A stretch of 22,128 bases of DNA from Candidatus Kapaibacterium sp. (GTDB taxonomy: Bacteria; Bacteroidota; Ignavibacteria; Kapaibacteriales; UBA2268), in assembly GCA_027858275.1 (NCBI GenBank), contig JAQIDA010000005.1:1-22128 (forward strand), in the 5' to 3' direction. The notes beneath the pieces are model-generated. The model was not told where the DNA came from, searched no databases, and was given only the letters and a program-made list of their open reading frames with translations. The translations under genes were made by a program, and so were the position numbers. Positions 1-6,564 of this stretch are shown piece after piece (the stretch's first letter is position 1; every line of letters begins with the position of its first letter).

Positions 1-179
1 TGTCTATTAACTCTCACAGCACCCATCGATGTGCCCACCCAGATGTAATCGCCGTCAACAGCAAAAGCAGAGACATGACCTCCGTCCGTATACTGAGTCC
101 ACTCATCCTCAGCCTGCGCGGCAAGAGAGATAAAAATTAATGCTATGGCTGTGAAAAGAAAAAAGAATCGGGTTTTCAT
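1..179 (-). CDS. Exported propeller-like protein, 5' end only
   Basis: The reading frame starts at the ATG complementary to 177-179 and runs off the left edge, so only about 59 residues are visible. They begin MKTRFFFLFTAIALIFISLA, a clear signal peptide with a probable cleavage site at AQA. The mature part (DEWTQYTDGGHVSAFAVDG, then YIWVGTSMGAVRVN) looks like the first blade of a two-component-regulator-type or similar beta-propeller, where 'W.GT..G..r.' strands recur. The protein is therefore likely periplasmic, surface or secreted. It lies 129 bp downstream of hydE on the same strand but has its own candidate promoter, so cotranscription is uncertain. The C-terminus, and any T9SS tail, is outside the window. 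Propeller class is inferred from one blade only. Confidence 0.75.
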   Translation of the reverse strand, partial: MKTRFFFLFTAIALIFISLAAQAEDEWTQYTDGGHVSAFAVDGDYIWVGTSMGAVRVNR

Positions 180-235
180 GATACTACTCGGATATATAAA
201 ATAGTATTTCTTTGCAACGATAATTCGAATAATCT

Positions 236-263
236 AATATAGCAATAGTAATATGTAAATCAA
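236..263 (-). promoter_or_regulatory. Candidate sigma-70-type promoter for the left-edge gene
   Basis: On the minus strand a -35-like TTGATT (complement of 258-263) and a -10-like TATATT (complement of 236-241) are separated by 16 bases. The -10 matches TATAAT at five of six positions and the -35 matches TTGACA at four of six. Transcription would begin near 229, giving an untranslated leader of about 50 bases before the ATG at 179. The region is AT-rich, so a chance match is possible. Confidence 0.35.
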
Positions 264-308
264 AGTTATCGGATGAATATTTACTCGAAATTAAAGTCCT
301 CTGCCCCT

Positions 309-1403
309 TTACTTATTCCTGTTTTTGAAATGTTTTGAATCTCCCCATTCATCATAACCAAGTGTTCTGCCTATTGAATGAACTCTTTTTTCCAAGTCTT
401 CAATTGAGCTTTTGTCAGTTTCGTCGAGATAAGGCTTGCCCTCATATAATTGGTACTGCTTGCGAACGCTGAAAGGCGAGTGCTGAGGCATCAGCACATT
501 TGCGCCGCAGAGGAGACCTTGCTCGCGTCCGTCGTCGTACATTGCCTGCAAAGCGGTGGTCGAAGCGATATTGACATCTTTGAGGACTATGCGACAAACA
601 GCAATCATCTTAATACCAAGCTCAAATGTTTCCTGCTTTTTCGCCTGATACTCATCAAAGTATTTGCCCATTGGAGTATCTTTATGAACAATATACGGTC
701 CCATTCCGATCATATCAATGTCCATATCTTTAAAAAACAGTACATCTTTAGCCAAATCTTCAATAGTTTGTTCGGGGAAGCCGATCATCACGCCCGTACC
801 GACTTGAAACCCTAGATCTTTTAACATTTTCAAACAATTAACACGATTATGATAAGATTGTTCCACACTGTGTAATTTTTCGAACAGTTTTTCGTTGCTT
901 GTCTCGATTCGAAGCAGGTATCTGTGGATGCCCGCATCAAACAATCTCTTGTAATTCTCATAAGTCTGTTCTCCGATACACAGAGTAATACCGAGTCCGT
1001 TTGGCAATTTATCCGATACAGTTGCTTTTTTTACAGCTTTGACAACATCAATGACAAAATCAATAAACTGCGGATCATCTCGGTCGCCGGATTGCATAAC
1101 AAATGAGGCATATCCGTTTTCGACACTTTTTCGAGCTGCTGCCAATATTTCTTTCTTATCAAGCAAATAGCGATCTACATTTTTGTTGCTCTTTCTAATT
1201 CCGCAATAGTTGCAGTCACACTTGCATATATTGGAAAACTCAACGAGTCCGCGGAGGAATACTTTTTCCCCGCAATGTTCTTTCATTATCTCATAAGCGC
1301 GATTTCGGAGTAATGCAAAGTCAGGTTTGTTGTCAATTCTCAATAAATCGCAAATATCTTGATGAGATAATGTATCTTTTTCGAGTATTTCTTTTATTAT
1401 CAT
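309..1403 (-). CDS. hydE: [FeFe]-hydrogenase H-cluster radical SAM maturase HydE
   Basis: This is a 364-residue radical S-adenosylmethionine enzyme. In the family, HydE works with HydG and HydF to build the 2Fe subcluster of [FeFe] hydrogenase in the cytoplasm. The 4Fe-4S motif is seen as C60-x3-C64-x2-C67 (ICKCDCNYCGIRKSN) after the strand RGLVEFSN, as in HydE. Other family signatures are VMQSGDRDD, RYLLRIETSN, the GTGVMIGFPEQT loop, GMGPYIVHKDTPM and GANVLMPQHSPFSVRKQYQLY. The C-terminal cysteines that bind a second cluster in some HydE proteins (such as the Thermotoga enzyme) are absent; that cluster is variable and considered dispensable. Length is normal for the family. The ATG lacks a clear ribosome binding site. 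No hydF, hydG or hydrogenase gene lies in the window. Biotin synthase-like or PylB-like relatives are the alternative, but the motif set fits HydE better. Confidence 0.93.
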   Translation of the reverse strand: MIIKEILEKDTLSHQDICDLLRIDNKPDFALLRNRAYEIMKEHCGEKVFLRGLVEFSNICKCDCNYCGIRKSNKNVDRYLLDKKEILAAARKSVENGYASFVMQSGDRDDPQFIDFVIDVVKAVKKATVSDKLPNGLGITLCIGEQTYENYKRLFDAGIHRYLLRIETSNEKLFEKLHSVEQSYHNRVNCLKMLKDLGFQVGTGVMIGFPEQTIEDLAKDVLFFKDMDIDMIGMGPYIVHKDTPMGKYFDEYQAKKQETFELGIKMIAVCRIVLKDVNIASTTALQAMYDDGREQGLLCGANVLMPQHSPFSVRKQYQLYEGKPYLDETDKSSIEDLEKRVHSIGRTLGYDEWGDSKHFKNRNK

Positions 1404-1439
1404 AGAATTGTTTTGCTAAACGGAATATTATCATTTATT

Positions 1440-1470
1440 TTGTAACAATACTTGTAACAATACGTTGTTA
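1440..1470. promoter_or_regulatory. Operator-like repeats between hydE and the divergent surface-protein gene
   Basis: The 12-base unit TTGTAACAATAC occurs twice in exact tandem (1440-1451 and 1452-1463). It is followed directly by GTTGTTA, so that TAACAA-TACG-TTGTTA (1455-1470) is a perfect inverted repeat. Each unit contains TTGT-A-ACAA, itself a near-palindrome, and the two copies are about one helical turn apart. The block lies 37-67 bases upstream of the hydE ATG, where an activator or repressor would sit. An AT-rich GATAAT stretch lies between it and hydE. A regulator binding site is an inference; I do not recognise a known family consensus. Confidence 0.4.
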
Positions 1471-1631
1471 TAGAACAAATCGTGTTGAATTTAACGAACA
1501 GGTTTGGGAATAATGTATTATTTATTATATTTAAACTGAAGTAACTTGTAGTACCGGTATGGTATTTGATAGAATTATAGCGAGTAGAAGAAATATAACA
1601 GAATTTTTATAAATTTTTAAGGAGTATAATT

Positions 1632-4600
1632 GTGAAAAGAGCTTTCATCTTTTTCAATTTTCTAATCCTGACAGTTTTAACTCTGAGCTTGAGCTACAAC
1701 ACAGCAGTCGCCGCGCCTCCCGCGCCCGATTCTCTGTATGTGCCTCAGGTCCATTGCTCAGGTTCATCCGTAACTTATACGGTAGCATCAGTTTCCAGTG
1801 CGACATTTTACGCATGGGAAATATCGGGTGAAGGTTGGTCTCCGTCAAGCGCGACAACTACAAACCCCACAAACTATTTAGCAATCACTTCCGGTACCGG
1901 CGACGGTATGATAAGTGTCAGAGCAGGCGACGAAGAAGGTGTCAGTGATGCCGTAAGCTCTACTGTCACTCCTATCTTTGTTCCTGATGACCCAACATCT
2001 ATTAACAAACCGGGGACACATTGCATTAATTCATCAAGAACTTATACAGTTGATCCGATACCACATGCCGAATACTATGAATGGATAGTTTCAGGTGAAG
2101 GTTGGAGCGGATCAAGTACAATGACATCCATAGAAGTTACTAACACTTCATCGACAGTTACCTGTTCTATTAGTGTAGCCGCTCACAGTTCATGCGGTTC
2201 AAGCACTACTTTTACTACAACTGTAGTTCCTGATGACCTTGTTCCTGCATCTCCTTCGGAACCGATGATTACTAATACTCATGCTATTGAGCATTGCGAA
2301 AATCTTGAACGCACATATTCTATCGATGCCCAAACCGGCACTGATGAATATTTGTGGTTAGTAACAGGCTCAGGCTGGTCAATTACGTCAACAAATAATA
2401 CAACTGAAGTAGATATTATTTCAGGTACAAGCGACGGAACAATTACTGTCTTCGCTCTCAATGATTGCGGAGTCAGCTCAGCAACAAGCAAAACTGTTAC
2501 TCCGGTTGATATTCCCGATCCTCTGTTGCCCGGAACTATCTCAGTTCCCGTTCAACATTGTAACGGAACTCCCGGATTATATTCAGTCGCTCCTGTCACA
2601 GGTGCCGAATGGTATAATTGGGAAGTCAGCGGTGCAGGCTGGTCAGTATCAACAAGCATTGACACATTGACTGCGATAATTGCCGGAACGGGCACGGGTA
2701 CTATCACTGTTATAGCTGAAAATGCCTGCGGTACAAGTGCGCCTTCAACTATGACATATACACCTCAATTGTTTGACGCGACTCCCGGTCCGATTACTGA
2801 ACCGGATTATCATTGCATACTTTCATCACAAACATATACTATTGATGAAGTTCCCGATGCAGACGGATACTTGTGGACAGTCACAGGTTCGGGCTGGATG
2901 ATCACTTCTTCAAGTAACACTACGACATGTGTTCTTCAGTCAGGTATCGTTCCTGCTGAAATAACAGTAGCGACAGTTAACGATTGCGGCGCCGGCATTC
3001 CGAGAGTAATTGAAGTTACTCCGCTTGCAGCACCTGATATTCCTGCTAAAATTATTGCTCCGGCAATACATTGTGCAGGTACTTCAGCAACTTATACAGT
3101 TCCTGAAACTGATCGAGCGGAATCTTATGATTGGTTCGTTACAGGTTCGGCTTGGACAATTCAGCCGTCTTCAACAGACGAGGTTGTTATTACTTCCGGT
3201 CCGGGCTCAGCAACAATTACTTGTTATGCGATTAATACTTGCGGAACAAGCACTACTGTCAGTCTGGTAAAAGAACCGCTACATATTCCTGCGGCTCCCG
3301 GTAAAATTACTGCTCCTGATTACCATTGTATAGGATCTGAAGAAGTTTATGCAATCGTTCCTATTCCTGCGGCAACGTCTTATGAATGGACTGTAATCGG
3401 CAGCGGATGGACAGGCTCAAGCACAATATCCGAAATAACAATCGAAGCCGGTTCAGGTACAGGTATCATCACTGTAAGAGGCGTTAATTATTGCGGTTAT
3501 GGTGACGAAAGAACTATCGAAGTAATTGCCGACGTTTTACCGGAAGAAATTGCCGAAATTGAAATCCCGACTAATCATTGTGTTGGTGTTTCCAAGCCTT
3601 ACAGCGTTATGCCTGTAAAAGGTTCAGCAGCATATACATGGGAAATTGTCAGTGATGTCAGTGACGGAAAAGATCCATGGACAGGTAACAGTTCATCAAA
3701 TTATATATACATAACTCCGGGACCCGGAAGTGCGACTATAACTTGTTACGCTACCAACAGATGCGGTTCAGGTGAAGCAGCAACAATTGTTCATAAAGCT
3801 TTGCAGGTTCCTGCTCAACCCGAAACAATTGTAAAACCTGCTATGCATTGCCCGACAGATATTAAAGAATACTCAGTTCCTGTAGTTGCAGGTGTTGATA
3901 CTTATATCTGGGAAATAACAGGCAACGGTTGGAGCGGAGCAAGCGCTTCTGCTACTATAAGCATAACTGCAGGTAACGGACACGGTACTATTTCGGTCAC
4001 ACCGAAGAACGTTTGCGGTATGGGTAAAACCCGTATGATTAACGTAAACGCATCACCTGTAATCGAAGCTCCCGAAGCTATCACCGGCCCCGACTATCAT
4101 TGTATGGGCTACTCCAAAGTCTATAGTGTCACTCCTGTCGAAAATGCGGTATCCTATGAATGGACTATCGAAGGTGAAGAGTGGGAAGGCACAAGTGAAT
4201 CAACGACGATCACTATTACATCAGGTGATGACACAGGTAAGATCACATGCGCGGCCGTAAACAGCTGCGGTGCCGGCGATCCTATCAGCATTGAAGTTGC
4301 CCCCGAACTCATTCCTTCATCACAATTCCGCGTAAGTTCAGATACTGTTGAAGTAACTGACCAATTGACTGTGTCTTATCAAGGTTCTTCAGACGAAGCC
4401 GCGATATTTACATGGGACTTTGACGGCGGAACTGCTGAACCCGGAACGGGTATCGGACCGCACAATGTTTCTTGGACTACATTAGGACGCAAAACTATCA
4501 CTCTGGAAGTAGAAGACAAAACTTGCGCTTCGCCACAGACAATGATTTCTGTCATAGTCGACAAACCGGGTGCTGTGGATGAATATCAAGAATTGTTTTA

Positions 4601-4847
4601 TATAACAATTGCGCCGAATCCGAACAACGGTAACTTTAGATTAGATCTTGCTGAATTCCCTTATCCGGAAGTTGAAGTAAGTATCTATGATATGCTCGGC
4701 AAAGTTTATCACAATGTAAAATTGATGAATAACGGCAACGGAATCAGCAAAACATTCAATCTGAATCAGCTGACTTCAGGTGTCTACTTAATCAAATTGA
4801 GATTCAATAACGAAGAAATCGTCAGACAACTCAATCTTGTAAAATAA
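1632..4847 (+). CDS. Large secreted protein with ten PKD-like repeats, a PKD domain and a T9SS tail
   Basis: This is a 1071-residue exported protein. It starts at a GTG with AAGGAG at 1619-1624, seven bases upstream. Residues 1-28 form a signal peptide (ending AVAA). Residues 29 to about 895 hold ten repeats of 84-91 residues. Each opens with an HC pair (cysteines 42, 131, 222, 310, 395, 481, 566, 650, 740, 824), continues with YxV, Y-x-W-x-V-x-G-x-GW, and usually closes with N-x-CG (188, 279, 366, 452, 537, 621, 711, 795, 879). This matches the PKD-like, Ig-fold repeats common in Bacteroidota surface proteins. Repeat 1 has DEEG in place of N-x-CG, leaving C42 unpaired. Residues 897-977 form a more typical PKD domain (FTWDFDGG). 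Residues 987-1071 are a T9SS type A sorting domain (APNPNNGNF, YDMLGKV, LTSGVYLIKL). It is likely exported through the outer membrane and anchored on the surface or released. An adhesive or matrix role is inferred; no enzyme domain is visible. Confidence 0.92.
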   Translation: MKRAFIFFNFLILTVLTLSLSYNTAVAAPPAPDSLYVPQVHCSGSSVTYTVASVSSATFYAWEISGEGWSPSSATTTNPTNYLAITSGTGDGMISVRAGDEEGVSDAVSSTVTPIFVPDDPTSINKPGTHCINSSRTYTVDPIPHAEYYEWIVSGEGWSGSSTMTSIEVTNTSSTVTCSISVAAHSSCGSSTTFTTTVVPDDLVPASPSEPMITNTHAIEHCENLERTYSIDAQTGTDEYLWLVTGSGWSITSTNNTTEVDIISGTSDGTITVFALNDCGVSSATSKTVTPVDIPDPLLPGTISVPVQHCNGTPGLYSVAPVTGAEWYNWEVSGAGWSVSTSIDTLTAIIAGTGTGTITVIAENACGTSAPSTMTYTPQLFDATPGPITEPDYHCILSSQTYTIDEVPDADGYLWTVTGSGWMITSSSNTTTCVLQSGIVPAEITVATVNDCGAGIPRVIEVTPLAAPDIPAKIIAPAIHCAGTSATYTVPETDRAESYDWFVTGSAWTIQPSSTDEVVITSGPGSATITCYAINTCGTSTTVSLVKEPLHIPAAPGKITAPDYHCIGSEEVYAIVPIPAATSYEWTVIGSGWTGSSTISEITIEAGSGTGIITVRGVNYCGYGDERTIEVIADVLPEEIAEIEIPTNHCVGVSKPYSVMPVKGSAAYTWEIVSDVSDGKDPWTGNSSSNYIYITPGPGSATITCYATNRCGSGEAATIVHKALQVPAQPETIVKPAMHCPTDIKEYSVPVVAGVDTYIWEITGNGWSGASASATISITAGNGHGTISVTPKNVCGMGKTRMINVNASPVIEAPEAITGPDYHCMGYSKVYSVTPVENAVSYEWTIEGEEWEGTSESTTITITSGDDTGKITCAAVNSCGAGDPISIEVAPELIPSSQFRVSSDTVEVTDQLTVSYQGSSDEAAIFTWDFDGGTAEPGTGIGPHNVSWTTLGRKTITLEVEDKTCASPQTMISVIVDKPGAVDEYQELFYITIAPNPNNGNFRLDLAEFPYPEVEVSIYDMLGKVYHNVKLMNNGNGISKTFNLNQLTSGVYLIKLRFNNEEIVRQLNLVK

Positions 4848-4873
4848 GATTCATCGCGACTTAATCAAAAAAG

Positions 4874-4906
4874 CAACTCTTCCATATCGGAAGAGTTGTT
4901 TTTTTT
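4874..4906 (+). terminator. Rho-independent terminator, probably bidirectional
   Basis: A perfect 10-bp stem, CAACTCTTCC (4874-4883) with GGAAGAGTTG (4889-4898), encloses a five-base loop and is followed by eight T residues (4899-4906). It lies 26 bases after the stop of the surface-protein gene. On the other strand the stem is followed by one C and then six T residues (complement of 4867-4872), so it could also stop transcripts arriving from the convergent gene at 5183-6538. Confidence 0.92.
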
Positions 4907-4945
4907 ATGCGGAGTCTGCTTTATTCATGTCATATCAGATATATC

Positions 4946-4972
4946 GGTCGCTGAGCGGAGTCGAAGCGTCTT
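4946..4972 (+). repeat. Dispersed 27-base palindromic repeat, copy 1
   Basis: This 27-base stretch matches the complement of 17874-17900 with only two differences, and most of 17820-17844 as well. The core folds as a hairpin with a CGCT/AGCG outer stem. The other copies have CACT/AGTG, so both differences fall on the two sides of one base pair and preserve pairing. REP-like elements of this type are found in intergenic DNA of many bacteria. No transposase gene is in the window. Confidence 0.75.
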
Positions 4973-4996
4973 AATATACCAAAACACGACTCTGCA

Positions 4997-5012
4997 CAGT
5001 GCTAAAGCACTG
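4997..5012. repeat. Perfect palindrome with GCTAAAGC core
   Basis: CAGTGCTAAAGCACTG is a perfect inverted repeat with a six-base (or seven with a two-base loop) stem. It lies in the intergenic repeat mosaic and has no run of T after it, so it is not a normal terminator. Its core resembles that of the hairpin at 5042-5063 read on the other strand. Confidence 0.6.
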
Positions 5013-5041
5013 CGTTGCGAGCAGTATCCAATGAAGTCGCA

Positions 5042-5063
5042 GCAGGCAGCTTTAGCTGTCTGC
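5042..5063. repeat. Hairpin with GCTTTAGC core
   Basis: GCAGGCAGC (5042-5050) pairs with GCTGTCTGC (5055-5063) over a TTTA loop. The stem is nine pairs, one of them G-T, a wobble that could pair only in a plus-strand transcript. The core GCTTTAGC is the complement of the GCTAAAGC core at 5001-5008, suggesting related elements in opposite orientation. Confidence 0.55.
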
Positions 5064-5134
5064 AACAGGGGAGGGAAGGCTCCACTCAGCGAACTGTTTG
5101 TTATTCACCTAAGAGCGGCAAAGAACTTCCGTAG

Positions 5135-5156
5135 GGGCAAACCCTTGTGGTTGCCC
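5135..5156. repeat. GGGCAA...TTGCCC hairpin repeat
   Basis: GGGCAA (5135-5140) pairs with TTGCCC (5151-5156), and CC/GG continues the stem past a single bulged A at 5141. It lies 27-48 bases downstream of the stop of the minus-strand gene at 5183. No T run follows on either strand. A role in 3'-end protection is possible but unsupported. Confidence 0.5.
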
Positions 5157-5182
5157 GGCGAAATTTAAAGAAATCTGAATTA

Positions 5183-6538
5183 TTACCTATTAATCAATAT
5201 CCTATAAGAATAAACATCAGCCCCGACGACAACATTGCATAAATAAAAGCCGGAAAGAAGATTGTGATTGATGACAATCTCTTTTTGATTATAGCTTGAT
5301 ATTGAATGAATAGGTCTGCCTAAAAGATCACAGATAATTACTTGAGCATTTCTGCCATACAATTCGTCTGATCTGACTATAATACTGCCATTTGATGCAC
5401 TCACTCTAATATAAGAAGCGTTCGTAGTTAAATCCTGAATACCGGTTTCCTTAACATCAAAAATGTGAATCATATTAGAATCGCTGATAAAAACATATTT
5501 GTCATTATTTGATACTTCTATCAAATCCAGTGAGTAATCATAACTTTTGGAAAATGATACATCCTGTATGCTAAGAATTTCAAAACTTGGTTTATATCTA
5601 TTATTCACAATATAATGATCAGAATCTTTGAAAAATTCAAAATTATCGAAATTATTAGGGACCGTTTCATTACCAAAAATTAAACTTTCGGAATTTACAT
5701 CACAAATTATTGTTTCAGTAGCCTCATAACTTTCTTTCATAACTCTCCCAATGTACCTATCGTCTTCTGAAAACTTTATGTAATTAGGTAGATGGTAATC
5801 ACTAGTCTGTTCAATGTCAATATAATGTAATTGTTCAAAAGTTTTGGAATCGTAAACTAGAATATCGTTGTAATAAAACCAATAAGAGTCATGTTTAATA
5901 TTTTGTTGCAAATCGAAAGCGAATGATTTCCCGTCATGAGACATTTGTATTGCTGACAACCACGGAAGCATCAAAGTGTCTAAATTCAAACTGTCTAATT
6001 TAAAATTCTCTGTAATATCATATTTAACAATTTCCGAAGTCATTTTAAACCCATTCTCTTTGCAACGCAAAATCGCGAACACTTGTTTAAAATCGAGAGA
6101 AAAAGTTACGCCTCTGTAAAACGGATTAAGCTCTGAAGCAGGAATTTTGAAATGCCCGGTCATTTTTTCCTTTTCTGTGTCCCAGAAATGAATATTGCCG
6201 AGCTTGTCATGTGTTGCCAGAGAGTCACCGTTAGCAGACATGTCCAAACTAACGATAGCAGTTATCGGAGGATCAAAAGTATTCTCGAATTTGGACACGA
6301 CAGCGCCGAACTCGGTTGATACTTTATAGATGTTGTTGCCGGAGGAAACATATACATATTTTCCGTCATGCGAAAATTGGGCGTGAGTGATGTTCAAGCT
6401 GTCAGTGTCAATCTGCCACTTCAAGCTAAGATCAACATCGGATGAGGCGTTTGTCGCCGAAAAGACAAGTCCCGTTAACAGAAATAGCAGGAGCATTGTT
6501 TTATAAGTGACGACCCTTGAGAAAAAACGTAGGTTCAT
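5183..6538 (-). CDS. Secreted WD40-like propeller protein with a T9SS tail
   Basis: This is a 451-residue exported protein. The ATG is preceded by AAAGGA five to six bases upstream. Residues 1-31 hold a signal peptide (hydrophobic TMLLLFLLTGLVFS, then ATNA). Residues 35 to about 370 contain irregular WD40/YVTN-like blades, for example AQFSHDGKYVYVSSGNNIYK and MSANGDSLATHDKLGNIHFW. Other strands (FSLDFKQVFAI, MSHDGKSFAFD, VSNNDKYVFISD) suggest about six or seven blades. Residues 372-451 form a divergent T9SS type A sorting domain (VIICDLLGRPI, LLSGFYLCNVVVG) that lacks the usual opening PNP. It is likely surface-exposed or released, and no catalytic motif is visible. It begins 26 bases after the prc stop on the same strand, so the two are probably cotranscribed. 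The exact function is unknown. Confidence 0.87.
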   Translation of the reverse strand: MNLRFFSRVVTYKTMLLLFLLTGLVFSATNASSDVDLSLKWQIDTDSLNITHAQFSHDGKYVYVSSGNNIYKVSTEFGAVVSKFENTFDPPITAIVSLDMSANGDSLATHDKLGNIHFWDTEKEKMTGHFKIPASELNPFYRGVTFSLDFKQVFAILRCKENGFKMTSEIVKYDITENFKLDSLNLDTLMLPWLSAIQMSHDGKSFAFDLQQNIKHDSYWFYYNDILVYDSKTFEQLHYIDIEQTSDYHLPNYIKFSEDDRYIGRVMKESYEATETIICDVNSESLIFGNETVPNNFDNFEFFKDSDHYIVNNRYKPSFEILSIQDVSFSKSYDYSLDLIEVSNNDKYVFISDSNMIHIFDVKETGIQDLTTNASYIRVSASNGSIIVRSDELYGRNAQVIICDLLGRPIHSISSYNQKEIVINHNLLSGFYLCNVVVGADVYSYRILINR

Positions 6539-6564
6539 GATGATCCTTTGTGTTTATGTCTCTT

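Larger units (their letters stand above)
4907..5182. other. Intergenic mosaic of short palindromic repeats
   Basis: This gap between two convergent genes holds no convincing gene. A plus-strand open frame (4896-5168) starts inside the terminator and is built from repeat DNA, so it is rejected. At least four distinct hairpin-type repeats are packed here (4946-4972, 4997-5012, 5042-5063 and 5135-5156), and the first has relatives at 17820-17898. The remaining bases (about 5064-5134) show no structure I can name. Confidence 0.7.

Noticed and set aside
1545..1600. Possible promoter (TTGTAG, 18 bases, TAGAAT) for the gene at 1632
   Set aside because: The -35 part matches only three of six positions and the region is AT-rich; too weak to list.
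1704..4320. DNA tandem repeat (recent expansion) in the surface-protein gene
   Set aside because: The ten units are similar only at protein level; nucleotide sequences and unit lengths (84-91 residues) have diverged, so there is no recent DNA-level amplification.
4941..5160. Possible CRISPR array
   Set aside because: The hairpins differ from one another and spacing is irregular; there are no identical repeats with regular spacers and no cas genes.
4896..5168. A 90-codon plus-strand open frame after the surface-protein gene
   Set aside because: It starts inside the terminator hairpin and consists of palindromic repeat DNA, with no family resemblance or ribosome binding site.
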